Notes: generated by a model from the sequence alone, not told the origin. A stretch of DNA of 32,000 bases from Acidimicrobiia bacterium (GCA_022828135.1 JAJEJB010000017.1:1-32000); one strand, 5' to 3'. Shown: positions 1 to 8,594, counted from the stretch's first letter. Program-made: numbers and translations.

Positions 1-141
1 CGCGACCTCAAGGCATCCATCAACGCCTGGACCGACAACTGGAACCAGAACCCCCGCCCCTTCGTGTGGCACAAGACCGCCGACCAGATATTCGAGACCA
101 TGTCCTCATATCTACAACGAATTCCCCATACAGGACACTAG
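1..141 (+). CDS. IS630-family transposase, C-terminal end (cut by window start)
   Basis: Frame 1 is open from the first base to a TAG at 139-141 and encodes 46 residues. The stretch NPRPFVWHKTADQIFE, followed by a short tail ending in TGH, is the typical C-terminus of IS630-family DDE transposases (the PFVWTKTADEIL region). Known for the family: a DDE transposase that moves its element by cut-and-paste into TA sites. The catalytic residues would lie outside the window, so whether the gene is intact cannot be judged. The stop is only 9 bp from the hisG start, so there is almost no room for a terminal inverted repeat. This suggests either an old, decayed insertion or an element whose end was lost. 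The family assignment from this short piece is fairly confident; activity is unknown. Confidence 0.8.
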   Translation, partial: RDLKASINAWTDNWNQNPRPFVWHKTADQIFETMSSYLQRIPHTGH

Positions 142-150
142 GACCACCAG

Positions 151-1026
151 ATGTTGAAGCTCGTTCTCCCCAAGGGATCGCTCGAGAAGTCCACTCTCGA
201 GCTGTTCGAGGCCGCCGACCTGCCGGTTCAGCGGTCCTCCGACGTGGCCTACAAGGCCTCGGTGGCAGACCCGCGCATCAGCGACGTCAGGATCCTGCGG
301 CCCCAGGAGATTCCGATCTACATCGCCGACGGTCTCTTCGACATCGGCATCACCGGCCGGGACTGGGTGGAGGAGACCGGCAGCGACGTGGTCTCGCTGG
401 GAGAGTTGCAGTACTCCAAGGCGACGTCGTTGCCGATCAGGGTGGTGTTGGCCGTGGGTGGCGACGCGCCCTACCAGAGCGTCGCCGACCTGCCTCAGGG
501 AGTTCGGGTGTCGACGGAGTACCCGGAGTTGACCCGGCGATTCTTCACCGACGCCGGCATCGAGGCCCAGATCGCGCTGAGCTACGGCGCCACCGAGGCC
601 AAGGTGCCCGACATCGTGGACGCGGTGGTGGAGATCACCGAGACGGGTCGGGCCCTGCGAGCGGCCGGCCTGCGGATCATCGACACCCTGCTGACCTCCT
701 ACACCGAGCTGATCGCCAACCCCGCAGCCGCAGCCGACCCCAAGAAGCGCCACGCCATGGGCCAGATCTACACCTTGCTCCAGGGTGTGCTAGAGGCCCG
801 GGGCAAGGTGCTGGTGAAACTCAACGTCGGCGCGGATGCGCTCGACGACGTGATCGAGATCCTGCCGGCCATGAAGGCCCCCACCGTCAACGAACTGTTC
901 CAGGGCGCCGGCTACGCGGTGGAGACGGTGGTGCCCCGTAGCGAGATCAACATCCTCATCCCAGCCCTGCGCGACCTGGGCGCCACCGACATAGTGGAGA
1001 TGCCCATCTCCAAGATCGTCCCCTAG
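151..1026 (+). CDS. hisG: ATP phosphoribosyltransferase HisG, long form
   Basis: This enzyme catalyses the first step of histidine biosynthesis, joining ATP and PRPP to phosphoribosyl-ATP in the cytoplasm. The 291-residue length fits the long, hexameric HisG type, which carries a C-terminal ACT-like regulatory domain and does not need HisZ. The N-terminus MLKLVLPKGSLEKSTLELF is the conserved HisG start. The segment around DGLFDIGITGRDWV (about residues 65-78) is the family signature, and residues from about 215 (KLNVGADALDDV onward) form the regulatory domain, where histidine feedback inhibition is expected. The ATG at 151 is chosen because it gives the canonical N-terminus. The ribosome site upstream (GGACCACCAG) is weak. 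No other his gene is in the window. The transposase end directly upstream suggests that the original promoter or the hisE neighbour has been displaced. Confidence 0.95.
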   Translation: MLKLVLPKGSLEKSTLELFEAADLPVQRSSDVAYKASVADPRISDVRILRPQEIPIYIADGLFDIGITGRDWVEETGSDVVSLGELQYSKATSLPIRVVLAVGGDAPYQSVADLPQGVRVSTEYPELTRRFFTDAGIEAQIALSYGATEAKVPDIVDAVVEITETGRALRAAGLRIIDTLLTSYTELIANPAAAADPKKRHAMGQIYTLLQGVLEARGKVLVKLNVGADALDDVIEILPAMKAPTVNELFQGAGYAVETVVPRSEINILIPALRDLGATDIVEMPISKIVP

Positions 1027-1035
1027 AGGTTCGCC

Positions 1036-1215
1036 ATGAAGCGTGGATGGATGAAGTACGGGGTCGGGCCGGCGATCGGCGTGGGCGCAGGCGGCGGCGC
1101 GGGCGTGGGTGCCATCTTCGGGGACCCGGGCGTGGGCGCGGCCGTCGGCGCGGCCATAGGCGTCGTGGTTGGATTGTGGATCTCCAGAAGGGCAAGCAAG
1201 CGCTCAGCCTGCTGA
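1036..1215 (+). CDS. Small glycine-zipper membrane protein, hypothetical
   Basis: A 59-residue frame starts with ATG at 1036, nine bases after the hisG stop, with AGAGG six bases upstream as a plausible ribosome site. The basic N-terminus (MKRGWMKYG) is followed by a hydrophobic stretch very rich in Gly, Ala and Val (about residues 11-50), with regularly spaced glycines as in glycine-zipper membrane segments. The protein ends in a basic tail (SRRASKRSAC). I do not recognise a named family. Composition suggests a small membrane-inserted protein with one or two short helices separated by FGDPG. It is probably co-transcribed with hisG. Its brevity and the high local GC leave some chance that it is not a gene. 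Confidence 0.5.
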   Translation: MKRGWMKYGVGPAIGVGAGGGAGVGAIFGDPGVGAAVGAAIGVVVGLWISRRASKRSAC

Positions 1216-1228
1216 CCGGCCGGCCCGT

Positions 1229-1720
1229 CTAGGCGGCGGGATCGTCCTCCGAGCCGCCGTCGCCGGATTCTCCGGCGTCTCCGTCTTCAGGGCGGTTCTT
1301 GAGCTGGACGAAGGCCATCCGGATCTGGGACAGGGCGTCCTGCAGCGTGGGCTCCGCCTCGCCGAGACGGCCCTTCATCCCGTCCAGCAGCGCGCCCAGG
1401 GCGTCGATCGCCACCGCCCCCTCCGCAAAGTTCGCCGGCTGGCTGGAGAGATGCAGGGCGGCCAGCTCGTACAGGCCCATGGCGTGGTTGGCGACCACCA
1501 CCGAGGCGGGCACCGCCTTCAGCCGCTCGCGGGATTCGGCCAGCTCCCGGATGTACTGCTCGGCCTGCTCGCGCTCCTCCGGCGACAGGCTGTCGAGGTC
1601 GAACTCCTCGTGCGCGGCGGCTCCAGCGTCGGCCGCCGGGGTGTCGTGGCTCGCAGGACCGGCTTCCGACCGGCGGTCGCCGACGGGTACCTCGCCTCCG
1701 GGGGTCCACAGCGTGCTCAT
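1229..1720 (-). CDS. DUF1844 domain protein
   Basis: This 163-residue acidic protein is encoded divergently from infC. The N-terminal third is low-complexity (Ala/Asp/Glu-rich). The core from about residue 70 contains VVVANHAMGLYELAALHLSS, then an alanine-rich helical segment with IDALGALLDGMKGRLGEAE and a final LSQIRMAFVQLK. This matches DUF1844, a small helical family that in actinobacteria commonly lies beside infC. The acidic tail (EDGDAGESGDGGSEDDPAA) is disordered. The biochemical function is not established. Conserved linkage to the infC operon is known for the family and supports the call. The ATG at 1720 is used, and its upstream region is shared with infC. Confidence 0.8.
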   Translation of the reverse strand: MSTLWTPGGEVPVGDRRSEAGPASHDTPAADAGAAAHEEFDLDSLSPEEREQAEQYIRELAESRERLKAVPASVVVANHAMGLYELAALHLSSQPANFAEGAVAIDALGALLDGMKGRLGEAEPTLQDALSQIRMAFVQLKNRPEDGDAGESGDGGSEDDPAA

Positions 1721-1844
1721 CCGAACACCTCCGGCTCAGGCTCGCAGATGGGCCCGGGGCCCGAGCGGCCCGTGAGCGCAGCGAACAAGAGCGGGAGTGA
1801 CAATGCCGCGACACGACATGCGTTGAAGCTATCCGCGCTTGCTC

Positions 1845-1875
1845 TTGGCCGCATGCCGCGACCGGCTGCTACCCT
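1845..1875 (+). promoter_or_regulatory. Candidate promoter of infC-rpmI-rplT
   Basis: In the 247-bp divergent gap between the DUF1844 gene and infC, TTGGCC (1845-1850) and TACCCT (1870-1875) are separated by 19 bp. The -10-like box fits the TAnnnT pattern, but the spacing is long and the -35 match is partial. Transcription from here would give a leader of roughly 85 nt that includes the hairpin at 1901-1920. This is inference only. Confidence 0.3.
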
Positions 1876-1900
1876 ACCGGGGTCAATCCAGCGGACATGC

Positions 1901-1920
1901 GCCCCGGCCGCGGCCGGGGC
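1901..1920 (+). promoter_or_regulatory. Perfect GC palindrome / hairpin in the infC leader
   Basis: The 20 bases form a perfect inverted repeat: GCCCCGGC, a four-base centre CGCG, then GCCGGGGC. As RNA this gives a very stable stem 47 bases upstream of the infC start codon. No T-run follows, so it is not a standard intrinsic terminator. Leader structures that control infC-rpmI-rplT by attenuation or by L20 binding are known in other bacteria. Such a role here is inferred only from position. Confidence 0.4.
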
Positions 1921-1954
1921 GTTCCGCCCGAATACGGAGGTTCCGTGCTCACGA

Positions 1955-1967
1955 GGAGTGAAAGGCG

Positions 1968-1970
<3 letters not shown>
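1955..1970 (+). promoter_or_regulatory. infC ribosome-binding site and ATA start codon
   Basis: GGAG (1955-1958) is followed nine bases later by ATA (1968-1970). An in-frame TGA at 1959-1961 lies between them, so translation must begin after it. A non-AUG start on IF-3 mRNA is the known device for autoregulation: IF-3 discriminates against non-canonical start codons and so represses its own synthesis. The start assignment is inference from frame, conservation and spacing. Confidence 0.7.
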
Positions 1971-2567
<597 letters not shown>

Positions 2568-2628
2568 AACGTCACCGGCCCTTTCGCCCTCACACTGAGG
2601 CGAGCAGTCGAACCAGAGAAGATCAACC

Positions 2629-2820
2629 ATGCCAAAGATGAAGACACACCGGGGCGCAGCCAAGCGCTTCCGGCGCACCGGCACCGGCAAGCTGCGGCGC
2701 CGCCGGATCAACAAGAACCACATCCTCGAGAAGAAGTCCCCCAAGCGCAAGCGCCAGTTGCGGGCCCCGGCCGAGGTGTCCTCGTCGGATGAGAGGATGC
2801 TGCGGGACCTGGGCATATAG
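2629..2820 (+). CDS. rpmI: 50S ribosomal protein L35
   Basis: A 63-residue, highly basic protein beginning [21 protein letters not shown], the typical L35 N-terminus, with the conserved [17 protein letters not shown] segment in the middle. It is a structural component of the large ribosomal subunit. It lies 61 bp after infC and 39 bp before rplT, in the universal infC-rpmI-rplT order. The GAGAAG upstream of the ATG is an adequate ribosome site. Length and sequence are normal for the family. Confidence 0.97.
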   Translation: MPKMKTHRGAAKRFRRTGTGKLRRRRINKNHILEKKSPKRKRQLRAPAEVSSSDERMLRDLGI

Positions 2821-2859
2821 CCCAACTGCAGGCAACACGAAGAAGAAAGCGACGATTCG

Positions 2860-3234
2860 ATGGCCAGAGTGACGCGACCCGCCCAGTCCAGGCGCCGCCG
2901 CCGGGCACGGCTGGCGCGGGCCAAGGGCTACTACGGCAACAAGTCCCGGTCGTGGCGTGCAGCCAACGAGCAGCTCATGCACTCGGGCAACTACGCGTTC
3001 CGCGACCGCAGGGCCCGCAAGAACGACTTCCGCCGGCTCTGGATCCAGCGGATCAACGCCGCCTGCCGCCAGCGAGGCGTGTCCTACAGCCGCTTCATCG
3101 CCGGGCTGAAGGCGGCCGGCATCGAGGTCGACCGCAAGATCCTGGCCGACCTGGCCGTCAACGACCCCGACGCCTTCACCGCTCTGGTCGAGGCGGCCTC
3201 CGCAGCCTCGGCGGCCCAGGCCCAGGCGAGCTGA
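2860..3234 (+). CDS. rplT: 50S ribosomal protein L20
   Basis: A 124-residue basic protein beginning [26 protein letters not shown], with the L20 core around [20 protein letters not shown] and [22 protein letters not shown]20 binds 23S rRNA early in large-subunit assembly and in several bacteria represses its own operon. The C-terminus is extended by a short Ala/Gln-rich tail ([13 protein letters not shown]). The stop at 3232-3234 overlaps the proposed CTG start of the downstream methyltransferase. Confidence 0.97.
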   Translation: MARVTRPAQSRRRRRARLARAKGYYGNKSRSWRAANEQLMHSGNYAFRDRRARKNDFRRLWIQRINAACRQRGVSYSRFIAGLKAAGIEVDRKILADLAVNDPDAFTALVEAASAASAAQAQAS

Positions 3235-4025
3235 CCGGACCTAGCGCGCTCGGACCGCGCAATCAGCGGGTAGCCGAGCTGCGCCGCCTCGTGCGCCGGC
3301 GCGCGCGAACCGACGCCACGGTGATTCTGGAGGGGCCGCGCACCCTGTCGGAGGCGCTGGCAGCCGGCATCGAGCCTTCGGTCGTGGTCACGGCCGAGTC
3401 GGCTTTGGGCTCACTACCGGTCCGGGATGTCCTAGGCCGGCTCACTCCGGGTGTAGAGGTGATGGTGCTGACCGATCAGGCCTTCCAATCGGTGGCACCC
3501 GCAGTGAGTCCCCAGCCAATGCTGGCGCTGACCGACAAGCCGCAGGCCGTCGTGCCCGTATCGATGGCGCGAGACGATCTCGCGCTCGTGCTGGTAGGGG
3601 TCTCTGATCCGGGCAACACTGGGACCATCATCCGAACCGCAGAGGCCTGCGCAGCTTGCTGCGTGGTCGTGGCGGGCGGCGCCGACCCGTGGGCGCCCAA
3701 GGCCGTCAGGGCTTCGGCCGGCTCGGTTCTACGGGTGCCGGTTGTGGGGGCAGAGGATGCCGGTGCCGCGCTGACGGCTCTCCGGGAGGCCGGAGCGTCG
3801 ATAGTGGCCGCCGACTCGCGTGAGGGCGAGGCCCATGACTCCGGTGTGCTCGTCGGGCAGGGTCCGGTGGCCCTAGTGCTGGGATCCGAGTCTCACGGCC
3901 TCGACAACTCGATCCTCGCGCCTGCCGACATCCGGGTAAGGATCGGCATGGCGGGCGACACCGAATCCCTGAACGTGGCCATGGCCGCCACCATCCTCGC
4001 CTTCGAATACCGCCGTCGACCCTGA
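3231..4025 (+). CDS. SpoU/TrmH-family RNA 2'-O-methyltransferase
   Basis: Member of the SPOUT class of SAM-dependent methyltransferases that methylate ribose 2'-OH in rRNA or tRNA. The N-terminal substrate-binding part contains [29 protein letters not shown]. The catalytic domain has motif 1 ([20 protein letters not shown]), motif 2 ([12 protein letters not shown]) and motif 3 ([19 protein letters not shown]), including the N, E and S/N residues of the trefoil knot. No ATG/GTG/TTG lies in the right place. A CTG at 3231 overlapping the rplT stop (CTGA) preserves the N-terminal motif and gives 264 residues. The next GTG (3291) would cut off the NQRV segment. The exact RNA target (23S rRNA, as for RlmB/TsnR relatives, or tRNA) cannot be told. 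Location after rplT and before pheS is a common actinobacterial order. Confidence 0.88.
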   Translation: MTGPSALGPRNQRVAELRRLVRRRARTDATVILEGPRTLSEALAAGIEPSVVVTAESALGSLPVRDVLGRLTPGVEVMVLTDQAFQSVAPAVSPQPMLALTDKPQAVVPVSMARDDLALVLVGVSDPGNTGTIIRTAEACAACCVVVAGGADPWAPKAVRASAGSVLRVPVVGAEDAGAALTALREAGASIVAADSREGEAHDSGVLVGQGPVALVLGSESHGLDNSILAPADIRVRIGMAGDTESLNVAMAATILAFEYRRRP

Positions 4026-4067
4026 CATTCCGTCAGGCAGGCGTCGCTGCGCCCTAGCCTTGCTCGG

Positions 4068-5075
4068 ATGATGGAGGGCTACGAGCAGGCGGCCGCCGAC
4101 GCCGCCGAGCGCCTCGCCTCGGCTGCCGACCTCGACGCCGTGGCCGATGTCGAGCGGGAGATGCTGGGCCGCCGCTCCACCTTCACGGAGGCCAAACGAC
4201 GGCTCGGTGACCTCGACCCGGGAGAGCGGGCGGCTGCCGGTCGGCGACTCAATGCCGCCCGTGAGCGTGTCGAGGCATCCGTGGCCGCCGCCCGGGCCCG
4301 GCTGTCGGCATCAGGGCGGGCCGACCGCTACGCCGCCGAGCGGCTCGACCTCACCGAGCGCCTGCCTCGCACAACGGTGCTGCGCAGGGGCCACTTCCAC
4401 CCCGTCACCCAGGCCCGCGATCGTCTCGAGGACGTGTTCGTGGGGATGGGCTACACGGTCGCCGAGGGTCCCGAGGTGGAGAGCGCCTGGTACAACTTCG
4501 AGGCTCTCAACATCCCCGACTGGCATCCGGCCCGGGGCAGCTTCGACACCATCTTCGTCAACCTCGGTGAGTCCGAGGAGGTGATGCTGCGGTCCCACAC
4601 CTCGCCGGTGCAGATCCGGGTCATGGAGAACCGCAAGCCGCCCATCTACATCGTGGCGCCGGGCCGGACCTTCCGGGCCGACACCGCGGATGCCACCCAC
4701 CTGCCGGCCTTCAACCAGATCGAAGGGTTGGCCGTGGACCGCAACATCACGATGGGAGACCTCGCCGGCACCATCGACGAGTTCGTCAGGGCCTTCTTCG
4801 GAGGCGAGGTCAAGAGCCGGCTCCGCCCGTCGTACTTCCCGTTCACCGAGCCGTCCGCGGAGTTCGACATCTCCCGGCCCGACGGCTCCTGGCTGGAGTT
4901 GGGCGGCTGCGGGATGGTCCATCCCAACGTGCTGAGCAACTGCGGGATCGATCCCGAGGAGTGGCAGGGCTTCGCCTTCGGCTTCGGCATCGACCGGTTG
5001 GCGGTGATGCGCCACGAGATCGACGACATCCGCGAATTCGTCAACAACGACGTCCGCTTCCTGAGCCAGTTCTGA
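4068..5075 (+). CDS. pheS: Phenylalanine-tRNA ligase alpha subunit
   Basis: Catalytic subunit of the alpha2-beta2 class II synthetase that charges tRNA-Phe. The first ~90 residues form the N-terminal coiled-coil arm. The catalytic domain follows from HFHPVTQARDRLEDVF, with EGPEVESAWYNFEALNIP, motif 2 around LRSHTSPVQIRVME and GRTFRADTADATH, and motif 3 FGFGIDRLAVMRH near the C-terminus. The length of 335 residues is normal. Two adjacent ATG codons (4068, 4071) are possible starts, and the upstream ribosome site is weak. pheT follows after 31 bp. No T-box leader is visible in the 42-bp gap upstream. Confidence 0.97.
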   Translation: MMEGYEQAAADAAERLASAADLDAVADVEREMLGRRSTFTEAKRRLGDLDPGERAAAGRRLNAARERVEASVAAARARLSASGRADRYAAERLDLTERLPRTTVLRRGHFHPVTQARDRLEDVFVGMGYTVAEGPEVESAWYNFEALNIPDWHPARGSFDTIFVNLGESEEVMLRSHTSPVQIRVMENRKPPIYIVAPGRTFRADTADATHLPAFNQIEGLAVDRNITMGDLAGTIDEFVRAFFGGEVKSRLRPSYFPFTEPSAEFDISRPDGSWLELGGCGMVHPNVLSNCGIDPEEWQGFAFGFGIDRLAVMRHEIDDIREFVNNDVRFLSQF

Positions 5076-5106
5076 TGGGTGCCCAAGTCATGCACGGGGA
5101 CCTGCG

Positions 5107-7482
5107 ATGAAGGTCCTGCTCTCGTGGCTCAGGGAGTTCGCGCCCGGCATCGACGGCGATCCTGGCGCGCTCAGCGACGTGCTGAGCGCGCTGGGGCTGA
5201 CGGTGGAGGAGATGACCGTCACCGGTGCGATGCCCGGCGGCGTGGTGCTGGGCAGGGTGCTGGACCTGCGCCCCCACCCCGACGCCGACCGGATCCAGCT
5301 CGTCGACGTGGACGACGGGTCCGGCTCGACCCTGCAGGTGTGCTGCGGGGCGTTCAACATGGCGGTCGGCGACCTGGTGCCGCTGGCCCGGGTGGGGACG
5401 GCGATGCCCAGCGGGCTGGAGATCGCCCGTCGCAAGCTCAGAGGCCAGACCTCCGAGGGCATGTGCTGCTCGGAGATCGAACTCGACATGGGCGCCGACG
5501 CCGAGGGCATCATGATCCTCAACGACCGGGTCGCGCCCGGCGCCGAGCCGGGAACGCCGCTGGCCGAGGCCCTCGGCTTGGAGCCTGACGTGCTGTGGGA
5601 CCTCGAAGTCGGCGCCAACCGGCCCGACGCGCTGTCGGTCATGGGCGTGGCCCGCGACCTCGCGGCCGGCCTGGGTGTGGCCTTCGAACCGCCCGACTGG
5701 TCGACCCCCGCCTCGGGCCCCGACATCTCGGATGCCGCCGACGTGGAGATCGTCGACCCCACGCTGTGCGGCCGGTTCGTCGGCCGCGTGCTGCGCAACG
5801 CTCCCGCCGGTTCGTCGCCGCCGTGGATGGCCAACCGACTCACCGCTCTGGGCCAGCGACCCATCAACAGCATCGTCGACATCTCCAACTACGTGATGCT
5901 CGAGTTGGGCCAGCCCAGCCACACCTTCGACCTGGGCCGTGTGAGCGGTGCCCGGATCCGGGTGCGCCGGGCCCGCGACGGCGAGACGGTCATCACTCTC
6001 GACGGCCAGCAGCGCAGCCTGTCCGCTGGTGACGGGGTGATCGCCGATGGTGACGACGGGGTGATCGGCATCGCCGGGGTCATGGGCGGGGCGTCCACCG
6101 AGATCGACGCCGGCACCACCGACGTGCTGGTCGAGATGGCCTGGTGGGACCCGCCGTCCATCTCCCGTACGGCCAAGCGCCTGAACCTCTCCAGCGAGGC
6201 CGCCACCCGCTTCCGGCGGGGCGCCGACTGGGGCTACAACGTCGAGCGCTGCATGAACCGATTCGTGCAGCTGGCCGTCGAACAGGGGGCCGAGGTGGCG
6301 CCGGGCACGATCGACGAGCGCGGCAACCTGCCGGACCGCGGCCCGCTGCGGGTCCGCACGTCGAGGGTGAACAGCCTGCTCGGCACCGGCCTGAGCGCGG
6401 AGCAGATGGCGGACCATCTGCGGTCCATCGGCTTCGGGGTGGACTCCGCAGGTGACGCCGACTTGGACGTGACCATCCCGACATGGCGCTGGGATACCGA
6501 GACCGAGACCGGCGTCTCTGAGGAGGTGGCCCGCCTCCACGGCTACGAGAACATCGAGCGCACCGTCCCGACGGCCAACGAGGCCGGCGGGCTGTCGCCA
6601 TACCAGAAGGATCGCCGCCTGGTGCGAGAGGTGCTCGTTGGCGCGGGCTGCTGTGAGGCCCAGCCCATGCCGTTCGTGGCACCGGGTGCGCTGGCTGCGG
6701 TGGGCCTAGCCGAGGACGGCATCACCCTGTCCAACCCGGTCGACGACAGCGAGTCGGTGCTGAGAACCTCTCTGCTGCCCGGCCAGCTGGGGGCGGTGGC
6801 GTACAACCAGCGCCACTTCAACGGGGACGTGCGGCTGTTCGAGATCGGCCACGTCTACCTGCCGTCACCGGAGGGTCAGCTTCTCCCCGACGAGCGGGAG
6901 TTCCTGGCCGTGGCGCTGTCGGGCGAGGAGGCCCCGGCCGCGGTGGCAGTACTCGACCTGCTGGCCGAGGCGCTGGCGCTGCCTGCGGTCGAACTGCGTG
7001 CCGCCGAACTTCCGGGTATGCACCCCACACGATCCGCTGAAGTGGTGGTGGCCGGGCGGGAGCGCGGCGCGGTCGGGGAGGTCGACCCCGAGGTGCTGGA
7101 GGCCTGCGGGGTGTCCGGTCGGGTGGCATGGCTGCAGCTCGATCTGCAACAGGTGCTAGAGGGCCCCCGGACCAGGCGCCGTTACCGCCCTGTCAGCAAG
7201 TACCCGCCCAGCGATGTGGACCTGGCCTTCGTCGTGCCCGACGGGGTGGCTGCGGTCCAGGTCGAGCGGGCGCTGCGAGCCTCGGCCGGATCGCTGCTGG
7301 CCCGTGTCGAGCTGTTCGACTCGTACCGCGGGTCCGGCGTGCCCGAGGGCTCCCGCAGTCTGGCCTATCGGCTGCGGTTCCAGGCACCGGACCGCACCCT
7401 CACCGATGCCGAGGTGGCGGACATCCGCCAGCGCTGCATAGACGAGACCTCCCGCCGTACCGGTGCCACCCTTCGAACCTGA
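5107..7482 (+). CDS. pheT: Phenylalanine-tRNA ligase beta subunit
   Basis: Large subunit of PheRS, 791 residues, the normal size. An N-terminal tRNA-binding (EMAP-like) domain spans about residues 38-155 (GRVLDLRPHPDADRIQLVDVD). The B3/B4 editing domain that removes Tyr-tRNA-Phe follows (ANRPDALSVMGVARDLA; INSIVDISNYVMLELGQPSHTFD). A B5 domain and a catalytic-like core come next (PTWRWDTETETGVSEEVARLHGY in two parts). The protein ends with an FDX-ACB anticodon-binding domain from YRPVSKYPPSDVDLAFVV onward, with SRSLAYRLRFQAPDRTLTD. It starts with ATG at 5107 after GGGGA. The stop is followed directly by the AT-rich arg control region. Confidence 0.97.
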   Translation: MKVLLSWLREFAPGIDGDPGALSDVLSALGLTVEEMTVTGAMPGGVVLGRVLDLRPHPDADRIQLVDVDDGSGSTLQVCCGAFNMAVGDLVPLARVGTAMPSGLEIARRKLRGQTSEGMCCSEIELDMGADAEGIMILNDRVAPGAEPGTPLAEALGLEPDVLWDLEVGANRPDALSVMGVARDLAAGLGVAFEPPDWSTPASGPDISDAADVEIVDPTLCGRFVGRVLRNAPAGSSPPWMANRLTALGQRPINSIVDISNYVMLELGQPSHTFDLGRVSGARIRVRRARDGETVITLDGQQRSLSAGDGVIADGDDGVIGIAGVMGGASTEIDAGTTDVLVEMAWWDPPSISRTAKRLNLSSEAATRFRRGADWGYNVERCMNRFVQLAVEQGAEVAPGTIDERGNLPDRGPLRVRTSRVNSLLGTGLSAEQMADHLRSIGFGVDSAGDADLDVTIPTWRWDTETETGVSEEVARLHGYENIERTVPTANEAGGLSPYQKDRRLVREVLVGAGCCEAQPMPFVAPGALAAVGLAEDGITLSNPVDDSESVLRTSLLPGQLGAVAYNQRHFNGDVRLFEIGHVYLPSPEGQLLPDEREFLAVALSGEEAPAAVAVLDLLAEALALPAVELRAAELPGMHPTRSAEVVVAGRERGAVGEVDPEVLEACGVSGRVAWLQLDLQQVLEGPRTRRRYRPVSKYPPSDVDLAFVVPDGVAAVQVERALRASAGSLLARVELFDSYRGSGVPEGSRSLAYRLRFQAPDRTLTDAEVADIRQRCIDETSRRTGATLRT

Positions 7483-7483
7483 C

Positions 7484-7522
7484 TGTGCAACTAATATCTT
7501 ATTGCTGCACATAGTTGCAATA
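7484..7522 (+). promoter_or_regulatory. Candidate ArgR operator (ARG-box-like tandem palindromes) before argC
   Basis: The 67-bp gap between pheT and argC is strikingly AT-rich for this genome and holds two overlapping inverted repeats. TGTGCA (7484-7489) pairs with TGCACA (7506-7511), and TATTGC (7500-7505) pairs with GCAATA (7517-7522). ArgR hexamers are known to bind pairs of imperfect ~18-bp AT-rich palindromes upstream of arginine genes, and argR is in this same cluster. The half-sites contain TGCAA/TTGCA cores rather than the enterobacterial TGAAT. The operator role is inferred from position, symmetry and the neighbouring repressor gene. Confidence 0.5.
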
Positions 7523-7549
7523 GCCGTGGCGAGGGAATAGCTTGGTGGG

Positions 7550-8584
7550 ATGCACAAGGTCGCCGTGATCGGGGCGTCGGGTTTCACCGGCGCCGAACTG
7601 CTGCGGATCTGCGCGTCCCATCCCGGCCTGGAGGCCGTGGTAGCCACCGGCGATTCCATGGCCGGCCGGGCCGTGGCCGACCTGTACCCGAGCCTGGCCC
7701 CCGCCTACGGCGACGCCCAGTTCGTGCCCTACGAGCCGGGCGTCGCCTCCGGATGCGACCTGGCCTTCTGCGCGCTGCCCCACGGCGCCTCGCAGTCAGT
7801 GGTTCCGGAGCTGCGCAACGGCGTGAAGCATGTCGTCGATCTGGCTGCAGACTTCAGGCTCGACGATCCCGGCCTGTACCCGGCGTGGTACGGCACCGAG
7901 CACACCGCGCCGGAACTGCTCGACGAGTTCGTGTTCGGCCTCCCCGAGCTGTTCCGCGACGACATCCTCCACGCCGAACTGGTGGCCGCCCCCGGCTGCT
8001 ACGTGACCACGGCCACGCTGGCTCTGGCCCCTCTCGTCGCGGCGGGCGCGGTGGAGCCGCACGGGATCATCGTCGACGCGGCCAGCGGGGTGTCCGGCGC
8101 GGGCCGGCCGCCAAAGGCCAACACCGCGTTCTGCGCGGTGGACGAGGACTTCACCGCTTACGGCCTGCTGACCCACCGGCACACGCCTGAGATCGAGATG
8201 GCGGTGTCCCGCCACTCCGGCACCGATGTGCAGGTGCTGTTCACGCCCCATCTGGCCCCCATGAACCGGGGCATCCTCGCCACCTGCTACGCCAGGCCCA
8301 CCGGAGCGACGAGCACGGACGAAGTCCTCAGCCTGCTGAGCGACGCGTATAGCGACGAGCCCTTCGTGGTGGTGAGCGACCGGTCGCCCTCCACCAAGGC
8401 CACGCTGGGATCCAACAGTGTCCACATCACGGCCAGGGCCGACGCCCGCACCGGGTGGGTGATGGCCATCGCCGCGCTCGACAACCTGGTCAAGGGAGCG
8501 TCGGGCCAGGCCGTGCAGTGCGCCAACCTCGCACTGGGCATCGACGAGACCGCCGGACTGGCTTCGGCGGGGATCTACCCCTAG
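7550..8584 (+). CDS. argC: N-acetyl-gamma-glutamyl-phosphate reductase
   Basis: Reduces N-acetylglutamyl phosphate to the semialdehyde with NADPH, third step of arginine synthesis. The N-terminal Rossmann motif is VAVIGASGFTGAELLRI. The catalytic cysteine is Cys150 in AAPGCYVTTATLAL. Further family segments include FCALPHGASQ, VDLAADFRL and HTPEIEMAVSRHSG. The 344-residue length is usual. The ATG at 7550 follows GGTGGG. First gene of the argCJBDFRGH cluster, directly downstream of the candidate ArgR operator. Confidence 0.97.
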   Translation: MHKVAVIGASGFTGAELLRICASHPGLEAVVATGDSMAGRAVADLYPSLAPAYGDAQFVPYEPGVASGCDLAFCALPHGASQSVVPELRNGVKHVVDLAADFRLDDPGLYPAWYGTEHTAPELLDEFVFGLPELFRDDILHAELVAAPGCYVTTATLALAPLVAAGAVEPHGIIVDAASGVSGAGRPPKANTAFCAVDEDFTAYGLLTHRHTPEIEMAVSRHSGTDVQVLFTPHLAPMNRGILATCYARPTGATSTDEVLSLLSDAYSDEPFVVVSDRSPSTKATLGSNSVHITARADARTGWVMAIAALDNLVKGASGQAVQCANLALGIDETAGLASAGIYP

Positions 8585-8594
8585 AGGCCGAGCA

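Noticed and set aside
4026..4067. T-box riboswitch upstream of pheS
   Set aside because: The gap is only 42 bp, too short for a T-box, and no such motif is seen.
5041..6540. 499-codon open frame on the minus strand
   Set aside because: It lies antisense to pheS/pheT, which are unmistakable; such frames are common where GC is very high, and its composition (Gly/His/Val/Ala-rich) resembles no family.
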